A stretch of DNA of 64,000 bases from Zopfochytrium polystomum (taxonomy: Eukaryota > Chytridiomycota > Chytridiomycetes > Chytridiales > Chytridiaceae): positions 1 through 64,000 of the forward strand of contig JAIVFJ010000059.1 of assembly GCA_025765615.1 (NCBI GenBank). The letters are read 5' to 3'. Below the pieces are notes generated by a model. The model had not been told where the DNA came from. It did no database searches and saw only the letters and a list, made by a program, of their open reading frames with translations. Each line of letters opens with the position of its first letter. The stretch's first letter is position 1. A program made the position numbers and the translations under genes. Positions 1 through 8,819 of this stretch are shown piece after piece.

Positions 1-1064
1 TAGTTGTTTGTTTACTGTCTCTCTTTGTGTGTCTTCCTTTCTTTCTGTGGCTGTGGTGAGTGTCTTCTTGTCTGCACCAATCATTTCTTGCCAGTTCCTC
101 CACCCCCCCCCCTCCACTCTGCTCTGGTGGCTGTCTGCCAAGAAATGGCCCCATGATTCTCTGAGCTGTCTCTTTTTGTTGATGGCTCAGCCCCATTTGG
201 TGAATCACCCACCCCTTCTGTTCTTTACTGTTTTATTTATTGTTTTGCTGTTTTGTATGTGTTTTCCCTCCTTTTTCCTCTCCTCCCTGTGATTCCAACC
301 CTCTCCTATTTAAACTGCTGCCCCCCCTTCTTGTTGACTGTGAGAACTGTACCTGAAGTCCCTTGCCTGCCCTTTTCTTCCTGACTGTGTGTATGAGCTG
401 GGGGTTGCAGTCCCCTGGTGTGTGACAGGAGGTTGAAGTCCTCTTGGCCATCATGGCAGTGTGCTGGGTTCAATCCCCAGGGCACCTCACCATTCTGCAT
501 GCTGCTTAGGTTGGACTGGGTAGGAGCCACTTGGTGATGGAAGGATAGAGGGTAAATCTGTGGTGGTGCCTCTAGGTTCCTGTCAATACATCTAGTCAAA
601 TCCAGGTCTCTCAAGGTGATATGAATGAGCTGGCTGGTCAGGTACTGCTGCAGAAATGGTCTCTCAGGTATGCCCCCATCTCCCTGGTTGTTGGCTCCTG
701 TGGCCTCTGGTGGGCCTGGTCTTCACTGGGTTCAGACCCTCTTTCCCTCAGATTAATACCTGTGATGTCATGGTGCCACACTTGTGTGTGGGAGTGGGTT
801 TTAACCTTCCTTGCTTCTAAGATAGGGGATTCCTCTGGCCTGGTGAGGCAGATGTCTGTGTCCTAGTAGGATGAAGCAAGAAGAGTCCCACTGTCTCCCA
901 CCCTGTGTGCCCCCTCCTTGGATTGAGTTGGAACCTCTCTTGGGAGTGAGACAAGATGTGTCTGGTTCTGTTAAGTGGAAAACAGTTCTGGTTTGGTCCA
1001 ACAGGCATCTCTGCACACTAACTGTTCCTTGTGTTTGCCCTTTGTGTCCAACCCCCTCCAACTT
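1..1064. other. No gene recognised; T-rich upstream flank of the copia element
   Basis: The stretch is T- and CT-rich and its short open frames have no recognisable domain or splice context. The only structured element seen is a tRNA-like T-arm at 464-480. It is the target into which the copia element inserted: the sequence continues after the element at 6162. Confidence 0.5.
405..500 (+). repeat. Possible tRNA-derived (SINE-like) segment with a B box
   Basis: Bases 464-480 form a perfect T-arm: a CTGGG stem, a TTCAATC loop and a CCCAG stem. This matches the RNA polymerase III B-box consensus GGTTCRANNCC, and CACCTCACCA follows. A convincing A box, anticodon stem or complete acceptor stem is not visible. 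It is therefore not called a tRNA gene; a tRNA-derived repeat or chance match is possible. Confidence 0.22.
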
Positions 1065-1069
1065 AGGGC
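1065..1069. repeat. Target site duplication AGGGC, left copy
   Basis: AGGGC directly precedes the 5' LTR and is repeated directly after the 3' LTR at 6157-6161. Five bases is the usual duplication length for copia integrases. Confidence 0.88.
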
Positions 1070-1265
1070 TATTGTGTTACTTTATTTAAGGCCTTCGTAG
1101 TCATCTTTGGAATTGTCTGGATTCTTCATCCTTCTTATCCCTGTTGCTCCTTGTCAAGAGTTCTGCACTGAATTTCTGTGCTGCAACTCAATAGGTGGGC
1201 GAGGGGAAAGGGAGGAAGTGACGATCACTGACAATGAGACTGAATTTCTGTGCTGCAACTCAATA
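1070..1265 (+). repeat. 5' LTR of copia element
   Basis: The LTR is 196 bp and runs from TATTG to CAATA. It is almost identical to 5962-6156. A 30-bp segment (1167-1196) recurs at 1239-1268 with a 72-bp period, so the right third of the LTR is an internal duplication. The second copy runs three bases past the LTR end into the primer site. No clear TATA box was seen in this short LTR. Confidence 0.92.
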
Positions 1266-1277
1266 GGTTATGAGCCC
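1266..1277 (+). promoter_or_regulatory. Primer binding site for initiator-tRNA half molecule
   Basis: GGTTATGAGCCC starts right after the LTR. Its complement, GGGCTCATAACC, equals the anticodon arm of fungal initiator methionine tRNA (CAU anticodon). Drosophila copia is known to prime from a cleaved tRNA-iMet half at the same place. Pairing to the anticodon arm rather than the 3' CCA end is inferred from this match. The first gag ATG (1270-1272) lies inside the site. Confidence 0.75.
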
Positions 1278-1980
1278 AATGGGTTCCCGCACGTCTGACG
1301 AGGCATCTGGGCAATCGCCTGCCATGTCATCGGATCAAATTCTGTCATCGATGGACTACGAACTGTTCAAGGTCTGGAAGGCAGGTCGTAAGCGAGACTT
1401 GCAACGAATGGGGCTCTGGAAACACCATATTCTGAAGTCATCGCATTCCCTGGGAAGCATTGGGTCGGCCATATCACCAGTGGATCCAGAATTTGGTCGA
1501 ACAACAGCCACAACCGCGCGGTACCTGTGGGTCAAGAACGAGGAGGGAAACTACTCCTGCAAAGTCTCAGCGGATCACGAGCAAGTGTGGGAAACAAACG
1601 ATTTGATTGCTTGCAGCTACCTGCTCGATCGGTTGACAAGAGAGACAATCCTCAACTTACAGCTTGAAACAGACGATGTCAGCGCACACACAGTTTGGAC
1701 GCGTGTGACAGCAGCATTTGAGCGCGATCCGCTGGCACAAGTGGAGGAGGCGTTTGAGACATATCTGTCTCTCTCTCCTGCGACTGCCGGCGATCTCTTC
1801 TCGTTTGCAACGGCCCTCAAGCGTGTTCTCCTGAATCTCGATTCTCTGGATGCTCCAGTGCCCTATCTTGTCTGGATCGGTCGACTCATTCGGCGCCTTG
1901 ATGAGCTTCAGGAGAAAGTCCTGGCAGCTCAACTCCGGGCGAAACAGATGAGGACAAACAGACAGTGGAATACGTTTTGA
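1270..1980 (+). CDS. Copia gag-like N-terminal region (frame 1)
   Basis: This 236-residue frame starts at an ATG inside the primer binding site; a second ATG lies at 1279. It has the composition of a copia capsid (UBN2/gag-pre type): an N-terminal region with WKAGRKRDLQR, then a middle segment with YLLDRLTRETILNLQLE and WTRVTAAFERD, and a helical C-terminal part. The frame ends at TGA 1978-1980. The likely continuation is in the frame beginning near 1941, where acidic residues lead into VEYVLNLVINQGQ. Function is virus-like particle formation (family knowledge). The boundary is probably a mutation or a minus-one shift around 1930-1950. Confidence 0.7.
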   Translation: MSPMGSRTSDEASGQSPAMSSDQILSSMDYELFKVWKAGRKRDLQRMGLWKHHILKSSHSLGSIGSAISPVDPEFGRTTATTARYLWVKNEEGNYSCKVSADHEQVWETNDLIACSYLLDRLTRETILNLQLETDDVSAHTVWTRVTAAFERDPLAQVEEAFETYLSLSPATAGDLFSFATALKRVLLNLDSLDAPVPYLVWIGRLIRRLDELQEKVLAAQLRAKQMRTNRQWNTF

Positions 1981-2756
1981 ATCTGGTAATCAACCAAGGA
2001 CAAGTGATCGCGGCGTCGCTCAAAGCACAGGCTGTCATCTCAGCAAAAGGCAAGGCTTCTCCTGCATCCAATTCTGCCGCTTCCACCAAAAAGAAACCTG
2101 ACTTCAAGTGCATTCGTCACAAGACCAATGATCACCGCTGGGGATCAACCAAGTGCAAGGCTCTCCAACAGAAGGATGCTGATCGAATGGAGGAGGAAGA
2201 CGCTGCGCGGAGGAGTGATCGGGCCAATTTAGTCGCAGCCTCATCTGCCAATAAAGCCACGTTGAACTGGTCGTCGTCGTCCACCGCATTTGCCGTTGAT
2301 TCGGGGTGCACACAGCATTTAGCAAAGTCCCGTGTGGGTTTCTCGTCCTACTCACCAGTCGCGCGACAATTTACCACTGCCAACGAAACATCCCCGCTGG
2401 CTACAATGGGCGTTGGAACGTTCCATACAGCACTTGGTACTCCTTCAGGGTCTGTGGATCTCTCTCTCACTGGTGTTTGCCATGCTCCATCGCTCTCAAC
2501 CAACCTGCTCTCAGTGAGCCAGCTTGACAAAAGCATGGGAAAAGCGTGCTTTTTGGTGGGGGACGCGTCTGGATTGTTGATGGTGATTTTGTTACACACC
2601 TTCAGCCTTCGACAATCCCGATTGGCGTTGGTCAGCTTCACCGGGATGGTCTCTACTACGTCGGTGGAAATGCAACATCAGCGACAGAGGACTCTCTTGT
2701 GTTTCTTAGTTCCCATAACGAGACACCAAGCCTCCCTCTACTTCATGCACGTTTAG
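1941..2756 (+). CDS. Copia nucleocapsid and protease region (frame 3)
   Basis: No ATG is needed because this frame continues gag. It holds a variant knuckle with spacing C-x2-H-x4-H-x6-C (residues CIRHKTNDHRWGSTKC). The aspartic protease follows, with active-site VDSGCTQHLAKS near 2293 and the family-typical NLLSVSQLDKS near 2500. Meaningful similarity stops at about 2550-2585; the rest of the open frame to 2756 is shadow, because the next part (nGLYYV) is in the following frame. The protease would cut Gag-Pol. A G-run at 2559-2563 is the likeliest place of the frame change. Confidence 0.7.
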   Translation, partial: ETDEDKQTVEYVLNLVINQGQVIAASLKAQAVISAKGKASPASNSAASTKKKPDFKCIRHKTNDHRWGSTKCKALQQKDADRMEEEDAARRSDRANLVAASSANKATLNWSSSSTAFAVDSGCTQHLAKSRVGFSSYSPVARQFTTANETSPLATMGVGTFHTALGTPSGSVDLSLTGVCHAPSLSTNLLSVSQLDKSMGKACFLVGDASGLLMVILLHTFSLRQSRLALVSFTGMVSTTSVEMQHQRQRTLLCFLVPITRHQASLYFMHV

Positions 2757-5700
2757 GCCATCTGAATGAGAAGTATCTCAAGCTTCTTCAGGCCCATACG
2801 AATGATTTCAAGGTGATCGAGATCAATCAGTCCTTACCGCTCTGCGAAGGCTGTGTGTTTGGGAAAAGCCATCGCCAGCCTTTCCCATCGTCTGACACAC
2901 CCGCTTGTGCGGTTGGCGATATCATCGTCCAAGATATCAAGGGCCCACTTTGGCCGCCTTCTCGGGGCGGTCACCGTTACGTTCAAACCCTTAAAGACCG
3001 TTTCTCAGGCCTGGCTGTTTCTTACCTGCTGAAATCTCGCACTGAGGCCCGGACCAACTTTGACGTATTTTCCGCTTTTTTGACCACTCAGACTTCGTGT
3101 GTCATCAAAGCGATGCAAACAGACAACGCCGGGGAGTATATTTCCAAAGCGTTTGAGGACCACCTCACCTCACTGGGAATTGAACATCGCCACACTGTTC
3201 CCTATGCCCATCAGCAAAACGGTTTTATTGAGCGCGATCACCGAACACTTTTTGATTGCGCTATGTCAATGATCGCACACACGAAAACTATGACAGTGAA
3301 GGACTGGGGTGAAGCTGTACTTGCTGCATCTTTTGTCCGCGAACGGTGGCCCTATACACGTCCAGATGGGATTGTAATGACGCCGTACGAAACAATCCGA
3401 GGGGCACCGCCTTCTATCTCTATGCTGCGTGTGTTTGGGTGTACAGCCTACCGAAATATCCCTAAAGAGGAAAAGCGTGGTCTTCATTTTCGTGCTGAGA
3501 AGTGCCAATTTATGGGGTACGCTCGTGGTACAAAAGGGTATATCCTTCGCCAGTCAGATGGATCCACTGTCATCAGCCGGGATGTCATTTTCGACGAGAC
3601 ATCGTTCCCCACGTCCAATGACCTCCGCATGCCACCTCCATCCACCATTTTTGAAAGCCTACCAGTAACGAATCTCTGGAATTCTCCTTTTCCAGAGTTA
3701 GAGTGGGGTCACCCTGTGCCATCTACGCTGCCCCCGACGCTCGTCGCTCCACTGACCTCCCCATTTTTCCGTGCGCCTGAGCCATCACCAGCTGACGAGG
3801 ATGATACTCCTCAGACTGTGGGAGATTTTGTCCCAGTCACCGCCAGCGCCGACATCTCGCCCATCTCTCCCCATCCCCAGGTGGTTCCTATCCCAGCCGG
3901 ATCAGATCCTGGCCTGACTGATCCACCAGCTGTCCATGGTTTTGATTTCCCGGGCGTCCCTGCTCCCCCAGGTCGTCTGGATGGGGGGGTTGATGGGGCA
4001 ACAGAGAGACATCCGCACAACCCAGCTCCGGTTTTCCGTATTCCGGCGCCAGGGGCAATCCCACCGGCAGAGCTCACCCGTCCACGAACGCCCCGACAGG
4101 ACTCTCAGATTCCGAGGCCCGAACATTACTTTCTCCGGGATCGGTCAGACCGGCCGGACTATCGCGCTATGCACGAGGGTCGGACCACACGCCAAGCAAT
4201 GCTGGCTTCACTCCTGGACAAGGCGGATCGCATGGAGATCTCACAAGCGGATGGGGAGACAGATCTTGCCCTAAAAGTTAGTGGCGCTCCGGGCAAGAGT
4301 CAACTATGGCCAAAGTCAAGGAAGGAGGCAATGCGTCGGGATGACTGGGAGGAGTGGATGAAAGCAGACAACAAGGAAGAAAAGTCGTTCAAGGACCAGA
4401 ATGTGTACAAGGTGGTTCGCTGGGAAGATGTCCCAAATGGGGAAATCATCTACAACATGTTCACGATTTACTCGCAAAAGTTCACCTCCGATGGTGCTTT
4501 GGAGCGGTATAAGGCCAGATGGGTTGTGGATGGGAGCAAGCAGGACCTCGCTGAGGCAGAAACCTTTGCGCCAACCCCACGCTGGCAGACTCTTCGGACT
4601 CTTGCAGCTCTTAGTGCTCATGAAGGAATTGCAATTCGCCAGTCTGATGTGGAGACGGCGTTCCTGCATGCATCGGCTCGAAAACCGTTCTATGTACGAT
4701 CTCCAAAAGGAGAAATCTGGCTGTGTACCAAGACAATCTACGGAAATGTTGATGCTCCTCAGCTCTGGGGTTTAACCTCTGACTCTCAGCTGCTTGAGAT
4801 GGGATACTCGCAGTGTCCAGCGGACCCCTGCTGCTTTGTGAAGCAGTGTATTATTGACGGGGTGGACCAGTTTGGCATTGTCACTCGTTGGGTTGATGAC
4901 TATTTTGATCTTCATACCCATGCGGAGCTTGAGGATGCGTATCTAGCTGGGATGAGATCTGCGTTCCGCCTTAAGGACAACGTCGGTCTTCTGTCTTTTG
5001 GCTTGGGCGTTCACTTTGATTTCTTCGATGCATGGGGCAAAGTACTTTGTGGCCCATCTATGCCCCCCAAAGGCGCTGTGTACTCGGTACGGCTTCACCA
5101 GACCCGTTACATAAATCACCTGATTGACGAGTATGGACAGGGCATGGCGAAGGAGACTTCAACACCCATCGACAAAAGCGTGAAGTTTGTGAAAGGGGTT
5201 CCAATGACGGAGGAGGAAAAAGTGACTCGACCATATGCGTCTTTAGTGGGCTCCCTTAACTACGCAGCTGTGGTTACCCGACCTGATATTGCGCACGCTG
5301 TGGGCGAACTCTCAAAGTATCTGGCAGCGCCTTCCCTTGAACATTGGAATATTGCCCGGCGGGTTCTGTTATATCTGAAGGGTACAGCGGGCCATGGATG
5401 TTACTACCGACGCTCAGCCACTTTATCACCTACCATTTACTGTGATGCAAGTTTCCAAAACTGTCTAGATACCCAAAGATCAACCACCGGGTACCTTGCC
5501 ATTATGTCAGGTGGACCAGTGGGATGGAGGTCACGCAGACAACCCACTATTGCCACTTCCACATGTGAGGCAGAATACGTTGCATTATCTGATGGGGGAA
5601 AGGAGGCGCTGTGGCTTAAGGGGCTACTTGAAGAGTGGAAGCTGGACTCACGCTATCATATGGCGACTCTCCAAACTGCCGACAAAGAAGAGGACAACCC

Positions 5701-5938
5701 TGATTGGCTACAAATTCTTGGAGACAATCAAGGGAGCCTGGCCATTGCCACCCGCCCACTTATCAACAACCTTTCGAAGCACATCCACCGGACCTATCAT
5801 TGGATTCGGGAGTGTCGGCAAAACCGTGGTTTTCATCTACAATACTGTCCAACGGCGGACATGCTTGCAGACATCTTGACCAAAGCACTTCTTCCTCCCC
5901 GATTCCAGGATCTCAAGGGGCGAATGGGAGTGTGCTAG
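2546..5938 (+). CDS. Copia integrase, reverse transcriptase and RNase H (frame 2)
   Basis: This 1,130-residue open frame has domains in canonical copia order. GAG-pre-integrase has HARLGHLN and the CEGCVFGKSHRQPF zinc motif (near 2745-2885). The integrase core has QTDNAGEY and HQQNGFIERDHR. Reverse transcriptase (about 4390-5100) has YKARWVVDGSKQ and catalytic WVDDYF in place of the common YVDD. RNase H is near 5430-5900 with YCDASF, STCEAEYVALSDG and GDNQGSLAIATRP. A proline-rich linker separates integrase and RT. It lacks its own plausible start and depends on frameshifting or on repair of the upstream frame. No internal stop is present, so this part is well preserved. Confidence 0.9.
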   Translation: MLFGGGRVWIVDGDFVTHLQPSTIPIGVGQLHRDGLYYVGGNATSATEDSLVFLSSHNETPSLPLLHARLGHLNEKYLKLLQAHTNDFKVIEINQSLPLCEGCVFGKSHRQPFPSSDTPACAVGDIIVQDIKGPLWPPSRGGHRYVQTLKDRFSGLAVSYLLKSRTEARTNFDVFSAFLTTQTSCVIKAMQTDNAGEYISKAFEDHLTSLGIEHRHTVPYAHQQNGFIERDHRTLFDCAMSMIAHTKTMTVKDWGEAVLAASFVRERWPYTRPDGIVMTPYETIRGAPPSISMLRVFGCTAYRNIPKEEKRGLHFRAEKCQFMGYARGTKGYILRQSDGSTVISRDVIFDETSFPTSNDLRMPPPSTIFESLPVTNLWNSPFPELEWGHPVPSTLPPTLVAPLTSPFFRAPEPSPADEDDTPQTVGDFVPVTASADISPISPHPQVVPIPAGSDPGLTDPPAVHGFDFPGVPAPPGRLDGGVDGATERHPHNPAPVFRIPAPGAIPPAELTRPRTPRQDSQIPRPEHYFLRDRSDRPDYRAMHEGRTTRQAMLASLLDKADRMEISQADGETDLALKVSGAPGKSQLWPKSRKEAMRRDDWEEWMKADNKEEKSFKDQNVYKVVRWEDVPNGEIIYNMFTIYSQKFTSDGALERYKARWVVDGSKQDLAEAETFAPTPRWQTLRTLAALSAHEGIAIRQSDVETAFLHASARKPFYVRSPKGEIWLCTKTIYGNVDAPQLWGLTSDSQLLEMGYSQCPADPCCFVKQCIIDGVDQFGIVTRWVDDYFDLHTHAELEDAYLAGMRSAFRLKDNVGLLSFGLGVHFDFFDAWGKVLCGPSMPPKGAVYSVRLHQTRYINHLIDEYGQGMAKETSTPIDKSVKFVKGVPMTEEEKVTRPYASLVGSLNYAAVVTRPDIAHAVGELSKYLAAPSLEHWNIARRVLLYLKGTAGHGCYYRRSATLSPTIYCDASFQNCLDTQRSTTGYLAIMSGGPVGWRSRRQPTIATSTCEAEYVALSDGGKEALWLKGLLEEWKLDSRYHMATLQTADKEEDNPDWLQILGDNQGSLAIATRPLINNLSKHIHRTYHWIRECRQNRGFHLQYCPTADMLADILTKALLPPRFQDLKGRMGVC

Positions 5939-5952
5939 TCGGGACTACTTGT

Positions 5953-5961
5953 CCAGGGGGT
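5953..5961 (+). promoter_or_regulatory. Short polypurine tract of copia element
   Basis: AGGGGG (5955-5960) followed by a single T sits directly before the 3' LTR. This is where plus-strand DNA synthesis is expected to start. The tract is short for the family. Confidence 0.55.
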
Positions 5962-6156
5962 TATTGTGTTACTTTATTTAAGGCCTTCGTTTCATCTTTG
6001 GAATTGTCTGGATTCTTCATCCTTCTTATCCCTGTTGCTCCTTGTCAAGAGTTCTGCACTGAATTTCTGTGCTGCAACTCAATAGGTGGGCGAGGGGAAA
6101 GGGAGGAAGTGACGATCACTGACAATGAGACTGAATTTCTGTGCTGCAACTCAATA
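5962..6156 (+). repeat. 3' LTR of copia element
   Basis: This 195-bp LTR is identical to 1070-1265 apart from a small change near its base 30 (TAG versus TT). It carries the same internal 30-bp duplication. The TSD AGGGC follows at 6157-6161. Confidence 0.92.
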
Positions 6157-6161
6157 AGGGC

Positions 6162-8819
6162 TTGTCTTTGGCAGAGAGGGAGCTGGTGCTCCAAGGTGGT
6201 GGCTCCAACAGGTTGGGACCTGGCCACTTTCCTCCCCACTCTCTTGCCTTCCCCCTTGGCTTCTGCCTTGGGAAGGAGCTGGCACAGATTGGTTGGTGCT
6301 GCCTTAGGCGCCCCCTTTGTTGCCCTAAGTCTCATTCCTTACCGAGTGATTCGGTCCCTTTGGCTTTGCCATTGGGGTTTCTCTGTGTCTTGGACCAGAG
6401 GCATTTTGCACTTTCTTTCGTGATTGTGCCACCTTTGTCACACTTTTCTTATGTTTCCCTTTTAGATGTGTGATAACTTCTCTTTTTGTGTTTAAAGAGT
6501 TTCTTTTGTGTTTGATGATGGGCTTTAGTAGACTCCAAATACATTTTCCTGTCTGGTGACCCCTAGACACCTTCTTTTGTCCCTTTTCATTAGATAGGAT
6601 TGGTATTTAGGCCATTGCTCTATTTCCACCTCCAGCCCAGGGTGAGGAGATTTAGAGAGCACAGTCTCACATGTCTGCCTAGACTAGTAGACTGTCTCTG
6701 ACCCTGTCTGTTGTAGTCAATCCAAATTCCTCTGCAAAGCTGCTTCCTCCTGCTAAAGTTGACTTGGTGAGGTAGGCCAAGAGGGTCTGAGTCCTGACAG
6801 GCAACATTCCCCTGACTGGAGCTGGGAACAGGACAGACACTTCCCGCCTCCCCACCTCCTTTGTAGACAACGTCTCCACCTCCCATAGGTACAGAGACAG
6901 ATGTACAATTGTCTGTCCCTGGCAGTCACTCACAAATCCTCTGCCACACCCAAGGGTATCCCCCTCAACCGGGCCAGCAGCACAGCTGGTGGGCTGAGAG
7001 ACAGGAGCATACTCTTCACCTGTCCCCTGCAGTCGTTCCTGTCACGCCACGGCCTGTTTATGAGACCACCCTGGTGGCAACTCTGTCTATAGCCCAGTCA
7101 TGGCAATTACTAAAGTTTCAGACGCAAGAGAGAGGGTCGGACAATATAAAGCCCCGTCCCTCCCAGGTATGTCCTTCAGCCACACTCCTCCCCTTCCTCC
7201 TCACCATAACCCCTCTGAGCAACCGCACTCAATCAATTCAACGATAGTTCGATGCCGTAACCCTTGCGATTCCAGGCCATTCAGGTTCACGAAAACACCC
7301 AGAAATCGCCAAAAACGACGCCTGGCTGGAACCACGGGTTCTTTGCAGAACGCCGGGCACTTCGTTGTAAACCGGATCATCCCTCTACACAATACCGAGC
7401 TCCTCCTTCGAGTAGTCGTTCCTGCGCAAAGTCATACATGGTTTGGGTCTTTGATTTCTTTTGACTGACTGCTTTCGAAATCCGTCGCCTGCGAAATTTT
7501 GAAACGTCTGACAAACAAAAACATAGAAAAAGAGGAAAGAGTCACGACGGCAGGCGGAAAGGAGCGTTATGGAAGCCTTAAGAGCAAAGACGAAGGCCGG
7601 CTAGCTGGTTGCGTGTCATTTTGCAATCAACACGGCTTATGCAACCAGAGCAACCAGAGAACATGAAAATGTGTGAAACTATGCCCGCGCGAGCCTCTAG
7701 GCTGGTCCACGAAACGGTTTGCGCTTCTTGCTGACAGATGCTGCTGGTTTGGGTTTCTTCGGTGTCTCGCTGACACGGTCGTTTGGGGCCAGGCCTTGGA
7801 AGTTGCCCCAACTTTTTGCGTCCCCAACGCAACGCATAGCAAAAAGTGTAAAAGAAGAGCTTGTTGGAGAGAAAAAAATGAAACATTGAAAAAACGTGCA
7901 AGAAATTTGACAAGGCGTGCTCTCAAAAACTGCGACCCACCCCCGCCGCCCGACTTCGATCGCAGCCATTGCCGTTGATCCTGTCAGCATCATCATCCTG
8001 CATCAAGATCGTCATCATTTCTGCCGTACTAATTGCCGTCAGCCACATCGTCCACAACAGAAGCCATCGTCTCTGTCAGAACTCACCACCACCACCGCCT
8101 TCGCAACGCTGCAGAAATTGTGCTCAGGGCCCTGGTATAACACAGATAGAATCCTCTCTGGTAGCTAATTTGCCATCTTCAGGTCTCATTGTTCACCTGT
8201 TCAGTCAGTTGCCTCACTACGCAGGAAGGAACGGCTCTGCTCATAAACCTACCATCCCACCTGTTCACTCTGCCCAAAGTTTTGCTTTTCTGCTAACCCC
8301 TCCCCTCTCAGTTACGCAGTGAGAGACTGTCGATATTTTACAGCAGTGTCTGTTAGCGCTCTTGTTGCGCTAGCTGGGATTGCTTGTGCTATCACAGATC
8401 TGTCCTGTTGTCCCTGAGTGTCGGTTCTATCCCCACGCTCACGAATAAGCAGGACTATCAGCCACTCAACTGCTTATTCGGTATATGCCTACTTTTCCTT
8501 TCGATTTTTATTCTCTCCGCACTTTTACCTTCTGAAGGAGCAGGTTGCTGTTAGGGTCTGACGCACACTTGCTGCTGAACGGCCGTAGGTGGGAGTGCTG
8601 TTGTCACCTTGCAGAACCAGTGTTGGGGAGGCCAGCACGCTCTAGGGATTTTCTTCTGGTGGATTCTGCAGCGCATCATTGCACCTTTGAGCATCTGTGA
8701 CCTCTCCCACAAGCGGAACAGGCAACTGAGAACAATAGAACAAAGGACCTCGCTTCTTTAAGTGAAGCAGGCTGAGCCACACACATTTCAGCCACAAAGA
8801 TATCATCATACCAGCTGCG
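6162..8819. other. Intergenic, repeat-derived; no gene recognised
   Basis: Several short frames exist but none shows a domain, consistent codon structure or splice sites. Part of it (about 6945-7090) is homologous to 52598-52735. A possible TATA-like ATATAAAG lies at 7144-7151, at the same relative place as ATATAAAT in the other copy. The stretch 7450-8800 contains nothing I recognise. Confidence 0.5.
6945..7090 (+). repeat. Dispersed repeat, copy 1 (partner at 52598-52735)
   Basis: The shared blocks GTATCCCC, CTGTCCCCTGCAGTC, CACGCCA and GACCACCCTGGTG occur in the same order and spacing at 52598-52735. The copies are clearly diverged. A TATA-like sequence follows each copy within about 60 bp, which would fit an LTR or element promoter. 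Family not identified. Confidence 0.6.

Larger units (their letters stand above)
1065..6161 (+). mobile_element. Ty1/copia LTR retrotransposon, nearly complete, frame-disrupted
   Basis: The element is bounded by a 5-bp target duplication AGGGC (1065-1069 and 6157-6161) and by LTRs of 196 and 195 bp that start TATTG and end CAATA, a short inverted repeat. The order gag, protease, integrase, reverse transcriptase, RNase H is diagnostic of the copia (Pseudoviridae-like) order. The LTRs differ only by one indel and one or two substitutions near 1099-1103, so insertion is recent. The coding region nevertheless lies in three frames (1270-1980, about 1941-2570, 2546-5938). Either two programmed minus-one shifts are used or this copy is defective and was moved in trans. 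Confidence 0.93.
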
